Assembly (NCBI GenBank): GCA_035578175.1
Contig: JAQMRL010000003.1
Coordinates: forward strand, 95,215,969-95,279,968
DNA from: Catonia carolina
Taxonomy: Eukaryota; Arthropoda; Insecta; Hemiptera; Achilidae
Length of the DNA stretch: 64,000 bases
Reading direction: 5' to 3'
The stretch's first letter is position 1, and every line of letters starts with the position of its first letter. The position numbers and the translations under genes were made by a program. Shown here piece after piece: positions 49,901 through 61,900 of the stretch. Under the pieces are notes generated by a model. It made no database searches and was not told where the DNA came from. It was given only the letters and a program-made list of their open reading frames with translations.

Positions 49901-52900
49901 TTAAATCTAAACAAATACTTAACAATAACCAAATCCATCTCAGTTTTTTATTTACTATAACATTCTGTCCAAATTCACAAGAACTTTTCTATAAAACACG
50001 TATACACATTTCATCTACGCTATTTTAAACCTCAGAAAGTTCCCCACCCAAGACGTCGACATCCAACAAGATTATAATGTGCACTTCCTTGCATCTTTAC
50101 AGTAGAGTCTCCACCTTTGCTGAATACACTGCGCAATGTTCTGATTCTTTCAGAGTAACATGATGTATGTTACCATTCAGGAGGCTGTGGAATCTGTTAT
50201 TTTTAAAAACTTATACTTATTAATGTAAGACAATGTGAGTACAAATCCTCTATACAAGAAATACTAAAAGAAACTTCTTTGTCTTCTTATTACAAACTAG
50301 CCTAGGCATACGCCTGTTTCAAACTCTCACACTGTATTTACAATTATCTCTTCTTAGGTCTTCCGACGTCTCTTGTTCTTTTAGGAATATACCATTCTGA
50401 GCATAGACTCACAGAAATACTCTTTAAGCTGACATCCTTTCCATTTGATATCTTCAACCTTCACAAATTCTTCTAATTTTTCATTCTGGTTGAAAATACC
50501 TAATTTCAACGTAACACCTTCATATCTTACTCTATCCAACCGAGTACTCCCTTTCGTCCTTTGCAGAAACCTCATCTCTGGTATCTGATTTTTCCGTTCA
50601 TGTGAGTAACTTTATAGAACTTTAGTTTGGTTTTATCTTTCTCCTTATGGCCCCATATGTCCTTTAAATCTTGTTTATTTTTTTATCTACATCTAAGTTA
50701 GAGTCAAATCCAACCGAAACTTTTTTCTGATGTTTCAATTTCATCTGCTGAGATAATTTTGTCTTGAGTTCCATATTAGCAAACATTACTCCTGGATCGA
50801 TCATACATTTGTTTGATAGGTCTCATTATTGTTGACACTCCATAAAAATTCCAGCTTTATCTATTTCATCTGTTATAATACTGACCATTATACAAAGTAC
50901 AGGTTAATGAAACTGAATGTTATTGGGGTTTTTTGAATAAACTTAGTTATATTTTTTTGTAGCTTTTATAACGGTAATACTTTTTTTTTATAAATCTTAA
51001 TGGAATCAGGTCAGTAATTTAACAGTCATTAACTCTTCATGACGCTAACATTTGGCAATCGGTTACAGTTGTTTAAATAAACTACATGAGTCAATTCATA
51101 TATTTAGTAGTTCACCCACATATTTAACTGCCGTTGCAGTTCATAACATTTAATCCTGAGTATGTGAAGTAGATTTTATATTTTTAGAGTAAAATTAGTT
51201 ATCTACTTATTTCTTGAGGTATTTGTTTTTTGTTTTATAATAGTTTGTCTGTATAAATCTGTTTGTAAATTGATCACTGTTAATATGTATTACAGTAGCA
51301 AAAAAATTTTTAAATTTTAATATGAATAATTTATTTAGTGGGTTATAATTAGTTTTGACTGAAATATGAACATGCAATATATATTTTGTTTGTTGTGTAT
51401 AATGTCAGTTGATTTATAATGTGTTAGTACAGGTGACAATGTTCTAGTACGTATTGTACTATTGAAATGTTTGTTTTGTCATGTTCACTTCTGTTTAACT
51501 TAGGGCTGAAATTGACAGTGTATTTTAAATATATTTAAAAAAAAATGTATGGAATTTTAAAAGCTAGTACATTTTAATTAGTTAATAAAGTTTACTTGTG
51601 ATTTTACTTTCCATAACTTGATAGAATTTTTAAAGTTAACCTAATTCTGAAAAGTGACATTACACTATGTTATTATTATTAATTTTCATAAAATAATTAA
51701 ATTAAAATAAATTGTGTAAAATTTTATGAACTGATAATTTTGTTTGTGTAATTGTGGTGTAATCGAAATGGAGTTGTTATGATTTTAGTACTGCTTGTAA
51801 GTTATAAAACTGCATTAGCTGTAATGTGTGTAACATTTGGGCATAAAACAATAAAAATAAAATTGCAGGATTAATTTTTATAAAACTGTTGTCATTTCAC
51901 TGATGTCAATTATTCACAGATTTGTATTAGTGAATAATATTTGTATTATTTTTTTTTATAAAAAATTATGGTAGGTACATTATAGTTGATGGTTTAGAAA
52001 GTGTTTAATAGATTAGAGCCTACCGTTTTTCATAAAGTAATGCCACCAGATCCTGGGCATTTTAGCTATTTGCAAAAGATCATAGTAAAATAACTACAAA
52101 ACGTATCTCTTTAATAGCCTACTGATGTATTGTAAACTCTAAGTTCCTCATTCATTTGGTTTAAATGTTAACATTAAAAATTATAGTCAGAAAATAAAAT
52201 AAAAGTTTGTAAAATAATAAAAATTACTCTAAGTAATTATAATAAACACTAAATAAAACCCTAACAATTACACAATAAGCAATATATACATTTTTAAACC
52301 ACAACAGAGTAATAGAACTAAATTCCAAAAACAATACCACAAGTATGAATGCAAAAATTACGCACAACACAAAACTTGGTAAACAAGAACTCCATTACAC
52401 AACTTGGTGAGTCATAGAAACTACTGTATTACATTAAATAGTTAACACTTCTATTGACGAATTTGGAAAACCAAAAATTATAAAAAGAGCTTATAACCTA
52501 TAGATGAAACCAAGCCATTCTGTCCTATTTAAAACAATGCAATATGTGAGGGTGAGCACCACTCAGGCTTAAAATTTTAGAGTCGTGTGCGGCGGATGAG
52601 CTGTGGACTTGTCCATAGGCTCCAATGTGAGTATGAGCACCACTTAGGCTTAAAATTTTAGAGTCGTGTGCGGCGGATGAGCTGTGGACTTGTCCATAGG
52701 CTCCAATGTGAGTATGAGCACTACTCAGGCTTAACATTTTAGAGTCGTGTGCAGCGGATGAGCTGTGGACTTGTCCATAGGCTCCAATGTGAGGATGAGC
52801 ACCACTCAGGCTTAAAATTTTAGAGTCGTGTGCGGCGGATGAGCTGTAGACTTGTCCATAGGCTCTAATGTGAGTATGAGCACCACTCAGGCTTAAAATT

Positions 52901-55900
52901 TTAGAGTCGTGTGCGGCGGATGAGCTGTGGACTTGTCCATAGGCTCCAATGAGCACTACTCAGGCTTAAAATTTTAGAGTCGTTTGCAGCGGATGAGCTG
53001 TGGACTGGTCCATAGGCTCCAATGTGTTGTTATGTGTCAAGTCATTGTACTATAATTTCAGTGGTAAGAAGATTGCTTGTAGTGGATTAGCATACTTCTT
53101 TTTATCTCCAATTCCCTGACTTGTGGCATTTTTTTAACGAAACTTATTAATTTGTGCAGAATTGTTCATTTTTTCAAAATTAATTACTATTTATTCTTTT
53201 ACAAAATTTATTTATGCATAATATTTAACAAATTGTATCAACTAAGATTTATTTTTGTGATTTTTGCACAGATTATTTGAATGTTAGTATTGTAATGATT
53301 TATATTTTATTTCAGATATCAGACAAACAACACCCAGAACTCCAGTCAATTAGAAAACATATTAAATCATGTTTTTCTGATATCAGCTGCTTTCTTATGC
53401 CTCATCCTGGTCTCAGAATTGCTACAAATCCAAAATTTGATGGTAGACTTTCAGGTAATTTTTTAAAAAATTTATTGCAGATTAAAAAAAAGATAAATCA
53501 AAATAGAAAAAACTTAAGATTAGTGGTATTGGAGAAATGTCTTATTCACTGGAAAAAAACAAATATTAAAAATATATAAATTTATTAAATTATATTTTAG
53601 TAAATAAATACACATATATATACAGTAGAACATCGATTAACGACACACTGTGTGAATGGATAACAGAAAATTCAGTTAAAACAGAATGCCATAAAATAAA
53701 ATAAATACATGTTTGATACAAAAATGAGTAATATTTTTTCAAATTACATAACTAGCAAATTCTAATCAATAAAATACTTGAGCTGAACGGAATGCCATAA
53801 AATAAAATAAATACATGTTTGATACAAAAATAAGTAATATTTTTTCAAATTACATAACTAGCAAATTCTAATCATTAAAATACTTGAGCTGGCATTTAAA
53901 TTAATTTAACCAAAAACACTAAAAGGAAATTTTTATTATTTTATAAATGTATTGAAAAAATCTTTGAGATTTCTGTTCGTTTCTTTTTTTGCTGATGTAT
54001 CCAATGATTATGGTTTGTCAGAGATAATCAATTTTCTTACAAAACATTGGTTTATCTTTCTAAATACATGCTTACTGATGAATACATTCGTAGTAATTCG
54101 AAAGTTTAAACTGATATTATGTATGATGTTTCCTAACTACCAAACTTATCAGGCCGGCCGCGTTGGCAATGTTGGTAACGTGCTCGCCTCTCATCACGCG
54201 GTCTTGGGTTCGAATCCCACTCGAGCATGGAATTTTTTCATACGTTACAAAAAATTCATTTCATTCTTCACCGTCTGCATTAGCAGCAATTTGCAAAACA
54301 GTCGGACGTTAAACTAAAAAAAAAACTTATCAGCCCTTTGAATGTTACACCATCCATGTGTAGGCTTAGTAATATTTTATAGGTCTTATGTATATTTAGT
54401 TTTATTAGTATTTACTTTTCATAAATTTATAAATCAGGTTTTGAAAAATATGCATAACTAGGAGGAGAAAACATAGAAGCATGTTAGGTTCAATTAATTT
54501 TTAAGTAGATAATTATTGATTCATTTTTACTTTCTCTTGCCTATATGAATATATAGGAAGGAAAGTATTGTTTTCATGTCGATTTTTCGAAATCGAGTTT
54601 TCACCGGATCTATACGTTTTCAGACCCCCTAAACCCAAAAAACAAGTTTTTAACGATTGGTCTGTGTGTGTGTGTGTGTATGTGAACAGAATATCTCGAG
54701 AACGGAACATCATACGAACTTGAAACTTGAAACCTAAGTTACATACCACTAATGGACCCGACACGAACATTTTCATCAAAATCGGTCAACCGGAAGTAGT
54801 AGTTTATTCGTGTAATTTTTCACTTTTTTGTGATTTTCTCAAAAACTGGTCCTACGATTATTTTTAAAATCGCCTGGTTTACTAAATTTTTTATTTTCTA
54901 CAAGATAGGGTAGGCGTCATGTGTGCTGAAATTCTTGGTGAGGGTGTTTTCTCGTAAAAACGTTGTTTTTTTAAGATTACGACTTTAATATGCATTTTAG
55001 CGCAAAACTATATAATAAAAATTGTAGAGAATTTAAAATCCTACAACTTTTATTTCAAACAATTTTTTGTATAACGCTTAGTTTAGCGGTAATTTGCGAT
55101 TTTCTGTTTTTTTCTCACGAAAATGTGTGAAAAATTGATTTTTTTTAAGATTTCGGCCTTAGTATGCATTTTACGACAAAAGTGTATATAATTAATTTTA
55201 TAGAAAATTAAAAGATCTACAACTTTTATTTAGAGCATTTTTCTCTACAGAGCCTAGTTTAGAGAGAAAGAGTGATTTTCCATATATCTAAGCCAAACTG
55301 AGGTTGATTTTCATTTTGCGTCTTTCACTCATGATTAAAATTAGGTTATGTTTATTGAGGTTAGTTTTTTGTTTATTTCTTTTGTTTTATTACTAATGTT
55401 AGGTTTATTGTTAATTATTTGCACTGGCAAGAGAAAGTTGTGTGAGTGTTTCACACCAGATTTTTTTAGAGTAGTTTTGAAATTTTCTCTGGCCTGTGAT
55501 AAATAATTTGTTAAGAGCTGTTTTTTAGTAATTACGTTAGTATCTTATAATTAACATAAGTTTCCATTTGTTTTTCAGAAATAGAACCAGAATTCAAGGC
55601 TTCATTACAAAGGCTAGTCCCAATGCTTTTGGCTCCTGAGAATTTAATATTAAAGGAAATTAGTGGACAAACAGTTAAAGCTAAAGAATTATTACAGTAT
55701 TTTAAATCATATATAAATATGTATAGTGGAGATGAATTACCTGAGCCTAAATCTATGCTTGTGGTAAGTTATATTTTTATTTTTTTTCAAACTACATTCT
55801 GGTTGCAAAAATAAATTGTTATCAGCATTTAATATCTCAATTATTTTTGTTCTTTTAACTGACATAGTTATGTGGTGTTTTGTTAGATCATTGTACTATT

Positions 55901-58900
55901 ACTTACCTGGGTTAATGCAGTAATCAGTTTGATTTCTCATTTGATTCACTTAAAATTTTTGAAGGTTGTGTTGTCTATATTTGAATAGTAGTGTCTTTTT
56001 CAATTTTATTTAACTTTACATTATTATAAGAACTGTATTTATTATTTTCATTGTATTAATTGTGTAAACTACAATCAAATTGTGTATTGTGAATTAATTA
56101 ACAGTAAAATCCCGGTCATCCAAAACCCGCCTTACCCAAAACAGATCCTAAAAACTTTTTTTTTATTTGGTGATTACTCAATTTCAATATTGTATACAGT
56201 ATACACAGTCATTTAAATATGTAGCATCGTTAAAGTACAAAACTGTGTCCAATAAAATAAATTACAAATGTTAAGTTTCGCTATTCTGTGAATTCGTTTA
56301 CTCATTCTTCACCTGCAGGGTGTACTTCTAATAAAACTATAGCATTATGTTGCTGCAAAAAATGGTTTTATTAAAAATCTCACACTTTTTTAAAAAGACT
56401 AAATAATTTAAAAGTTATACTGAATATTAATTACTGTATAATATTATACTTTGTTCTCCTGAAATGTCTATTTTATACGTAGTAATAAACAGTTGTAAAA
56501 AGTACTGTATGATCTTTTTTTTATTTTTTAGGCTTGTTTGACCTTACCGGATCACTTTAGTCAATTATTAAATGGTCTTCTTTGGCTCCTATTAGCTTTG
56601 ATTCCTCTGCTAATACATCTTCATATTTTTTGATCTCACTTTTCACTGTTTGTCCGTCAACCACACAACTCTAATCACTTTATCCATTTGAAACGCATTT
56701 GTATTAAAACGTTTATTAATCTTAAGTTTATTCATTGCATCCTCAGTTTACATATCATTTCAAATGATTTATTTAAAATTTTTGTAGATTATGTAGTAGA
56801 TTTTTTAATCTATTTAATTTAATTTAGTTTTTACTATACTTAAAAGTATGACTGCGTGTTATCCAGAATGTCATGTGTCTGAAATCATATCCACCTCTTA
56901 TATTTCGGTTGATCAAGGTTTTACTGTATTTTTCTTGTATGAGGATTTCTTGTTCTATCCAGTTAATAGGAGAAATAACCTAGGAAAACACATATACCGG
57001 GGGATTCCTGAATATTCTTATTAACTACAGGAGACTTCAGAAAGGGAGTTGAGGACATGTCAAGTTAAAAATTTATAAGTTTACATATTAACACTGTGGT
57101 AGATTCGTTACTAATACATTTATTATCTTTTTATTACTACTATATATAAATAAATCTTTGCATTATGTGATTGTGAGCTTGAAAGTTGATGGAATTAGCC
57201 TCAGTATTGCCGGATGGCATTTTCCTTATGCTATACTTGTACACCTGATTACCTTACTCACACATTACAATGACTGTTTATATATCTGTAAATGGAATAC
57301 ATTACTTTACTTATCTTTATATGCAGCAACACTGGAAGACCAGAGGGGAGGTGGAGCTGTTAGTTATACTAGACATGAAGCTCATAATGAAATTAAATGA
57401 TATCCACTGTAGTATTTCACTGATCTGTACTCCTTTTAATGCTGCAGTGTTAATTTTCTATTTCTTTATTCATTAACTTTCTTATATTTGCATGTTTCAT
57501 TGGATTCACCTATATCAGAATATTCAAAACATTAAAAATTATTTAAAACATTTTTAGAAGGTCATAAATGTTCAGTTACTTGTACGAAAACTAATTTTAT
57601 ACAAATGATTGAAGAGACTTCTGTAATTTAAGAATTAACGCTGTGTTAAGGAATGTTAACATTAGTGAAAGCTGATAATATTATATTGTCATTGATTGTA
57701 GGCCACAGCTGAAGCGAATAACCTCTCAGCAGTTGCTGCGGCAAAGGAAACATATCACCAGTTGATGGAAAGTGTTTGTGGAGGAGCAAAACCGTACCTT
57801 AGTTCTGCACACCTTGAAACCGAACATCTTCGTATTAAAGATAAAGCAATGGACCAATTTTCTAAAAAGAGAAAAATGGGTGGTGAAGAATTTTCAGAAA
57901 CCTATAGGATAAAACTGGATGCCGTAAGTTAATACAGTATTATTATTTATCATAAATATATGGTCACAGTAATTTCGCTTTAAAACTATATTATTGTATA
58001 TTTTATTTATTATTTTAAATGGCTTGGTAAGATTTTTATTATTTTTATTTTTATTATTGAACTACTGATCATAATAAGATCAGCATTTATGCTCAAATTC
58101 TGATATTATTATGTTTTTGTTAATAATAATTTTAATATTTAAAATTAAACATTGGGTGACTCTGAGGCCTAGTGGTTAGAGTGTTAAACTGTGCTGTACC
58201 CTGCAAAGCAGAAGGTCCCTGGTTCAATTCACAGTTTGGGTTTGGAATTATTACATATTAAAACCCACCGATTCTGTACCATAACCCATGGCGGTTCTTA
58301 ATTACGAAAGCAGTTTATAGAACTTTCAAAAAATTACACATTAAGTTCATTTTATTAGTCCACTAATTAATATAAATTTTATAAATTTTGTACTTTAATT
58401 GGTATGCGTATATCTAAATTTTGCTATTTGAAATTGTCACTTCATTGAATTTGTCACTGCTCTATCGTAGGACTAGATGCTGTACAAAAATTTTAATGCA
58501 TGCTGCATTTATTTTAGTTAGTTGGTTAGTTCATTTGATCATATTGTATCTAAAAAAAGTACAGTTTGTTTTAAATGCATTAGAGTTTGTATACCGATAA
58601 AATAGTTTATTTGTAAATCAGGGATTAAGATTTTTGAAATAGAAAGTTTTAAATACTATATCAATGTAAATTCATTGTGTAGAATTTAATTGTAGATCAA
58701 AGTAAAGATACTATGGATGTTTAGTCTTAAGTTAAATTACTGGCATTTATTTTTTAGGAGTACTCCTCATCTGTTTTATATTTTTGAGGAAATAAAGAAC
58801 TAAGTAGTTTAAAAATATCACCGTAGTTAAAGTTAGGATAGATATCTTTATTTAACCCATTGACTGATGGGATTTTTTGATGATTTATTGTTTTCTAAAT

Positions 58901-61900
58901 TATTTTTTTTATTTACATTTCTATGAAAAAAGCACTTAAAATAACAAAAAAAAAAAATAAGTAATAAATATTCCCCCTTTTATTTAATGATTTTATCTAT
59001 ATTAAAGATTTTAATTTCAAAATCTTCATCATCCCTAAATAATAATAAATCTTCTATTATTTTGTCTGCAAGGTCGCAATATAATATCCCGAACTCGTTT
59101 TGTAAACAATGAGAAACGCATGTGACACGGTTAGTTTCTACACCAACGGAAATCATACAGACAGAATACATACACGTCAGTACTGAACTGGTACTGATAT
59201 CTACAAGGTCCTCTTAGAACTATTACAAATAACCAAATTAACATTAAAAATACACAGCGAGCAACAATTATCAAAGATAGTCGAGGGATGGGAGCAGCAA
59301 CTCCAGCTTGTCAAAGTCGCCATTGTGTTTTTAAATGGCGGCGAGTCTGACCATAACAATCAGTCAATCAAAGATTAATTTATAGTTCAATTCAAAGTAT
59401 TAATTTATAGGATTTTGGTTAGTATTTAATGACAGGTATTGGAAGAATCTTCCTTCTTTATGTACTGACAAATTTACTTTATTTTCTTGAATGTAATTTC
59501 ACCATCTTTTAAAAGTAACAAGTTTAAAGAGTAAGGATGTGCATTAGAATTGAGTACTGCTTTCTCCTACACATTCTTACTCAGAACAATATTTTTTCTT
59601 TTCGTTGTTTATTAAGACTTGTTCATCAAGGTTAGTGCTTTCATACCACTCTAGTACACCTATTTTATTCTCCAGTAGTTAACATTGTAGTAACATGTTG
59701 AGTATCATGGGCGATTAATTTTTTTTTTGTTAAACAGCAAAAAAGTTGCATAAAAAACTGAATACTTTAAAAGTAAGCTTATATTTCACAGCTTTAAACT
59801 TGGAGTTTAATGCAGCTGAGAGTAAAGTTTGTTTGTAGTGACACCACATAACATATGTATTTGCTTATAAATTTCTGAATGGTTAGTTTATTATAGAAAT
59901 TAGAAAAATATATTACTTATGACTTACAACGGAATTAGAAATAAAACCAGTGATATTGCTAAAACTCTGGTTGTTCTTCCCGAAAAGTTTAAAAATAGTT
60001 GCAATTAGGTAAAGCACTTTAGAAAGAAAGCAGGGTTGTCTTTACGGTATTAAACTGTAAAATCTTCTTCAGATTTTGAAGAAAAATTTTAGCTGTTCAT
60101 AAAAATGCGATGCTCATTACATATTGATGTTATTGCAGCTGATGTATTCACATTACATATCTCAAAAGACTTGAATATTTTTTATCTGTATTGCAAAAGG
60201 AAGAAAACAATGTTAATATTATCTGTCTTTTTTCATTAAGAAATTTTTTTGTTGACATGTATTGACTTTATAGTATGTATGTGTATTGTAGATTTATCTA
60301 GGATTCTATACTTGGCATGGTTATTTATTTTAGCATGATTTTCTTTTTATTGTATAGCTTATTTTAGTATATAGTAAAGGCTATGGGCACACATTTTTTA
60401 AGTAGCTGTGCTTAAATTTTTTTCAACCCATTTATGTATATTTTATTTACTTTCGTATCGCAAATGGGTTCAACAGACGGTGAATATTTTTCTTAATGAT
60501 TTTGTTACAACTCTTGTGCAGTTCAATCAGCTGTAAATCTTCTAGCGACTATTAAGCTTGCACTATTTAGGTAAGCACCAGCAAAATTTTTCACATTTAT
60601 TTTATTTGTACATTATTATTGTTTTATTTTATTTTTTGTATATATTGTATTCTTTTTTAAGTTATTTTTTAATTATAATAATTTAAACAGAATTATATAA
60701 TGAAACTAATTTTTGTTTTCAGTGTTTTCTTAAAGAGTAGTGTATTTTGTGTATCAATTTCCTGAATGCTTTGGGCGAAAAAATGTTTTACTTAATATTT
60801 TGTTCTCTTGATTCAATTTTTGAGACTTTGAAATACCAAAGCATTCTATCTATTTGTCTCAAAATTGATTAATGCTGTTGTAGTAACTAAATAAAATAAA
60901 AAAAAGAAGTAATTATGCATTTACTTTTAAAGTTTTTATCTATTGATCGCAGCTTCTGAAAAAAATAGCATAAGTCTGAGGAGTTAAATAAAATAAAAAA
61001 TATATGTGTACTTATAATTCTAATTTATTTAAATAAAAATATAAAAAATGGAGTTAAAGAAATTTAAAGCTGTATCTAATTGAATGGAAATTACACTTAA
61101 ATGAAGCTAAATTTACTATTTGCTGTATCGCTTACAATTTAAAATTTATTACCTCATCATGACTGTTATGCAGTGTATCTGATGGTGTCCTTGTTTGCCG
61201 ATGTTGTATTGGTTAAGATATTTCTTTTTATTTTACAGCCTCATTGAATCACTTTCAGTCATTTATTGTAGTCTTTGATTTGTTTCTTGAATTTAGGACT
61301 TTTAGATATTCATTATTTCCTATATAGTTTTTCTTTGAATCAAATCTAGCTTTTCCTCTGCATCATGAATTGTTTGTCCTCAATGGAAATCTTGGAGTCT
61401 TATCCTTCAATTACAGTTTCTCTCTTAAATCAAATTCAGATCCAATTCTTTTGTGTCTTCTTTGACTTCCATAATTCAAATGTGTGATGTTTTCTGTTTC
61501 CATAGTTTTTGGTTTATTATCTGTCAAGTCACTCTATCTTTTGGTGTTCTCATCAAATGTCTGAAAAAGGAGATGCTTTTTTTTGTTTGTCAATGATTTA
61601 TTTATTTTTTATAAACCATTTTATTTGGTATGACTTACCCTTTGACTTCTTTTTGATATTTATTTATTTATGCACATTCTAAGATTATTCTTTCTATCTT
61701 GGATATGTGAACCAGCTGTTAAACAGCTGATTTTCAGAGATGAAGGTTCCTGGTTCAAATCATAGTGAAGGTAGTTACTTTTATATGGATTTGAATTCTA
61801 GAAATACCAGTATGGTTTGGTTAGCGGTGTACTTACATTGTTAGGGTTCACTTAACCATAATCTCTCAGGATTGGTCGGCCTGAGTCTGTACATGACTAC

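Noticed and set aside
52525..52956. 143-residue repetitive protein on the minus strand
   Set aside because: The frame exists because the 81 bp minisatellite unit is a multiple of three; it has no similarity and sits inside an intron.
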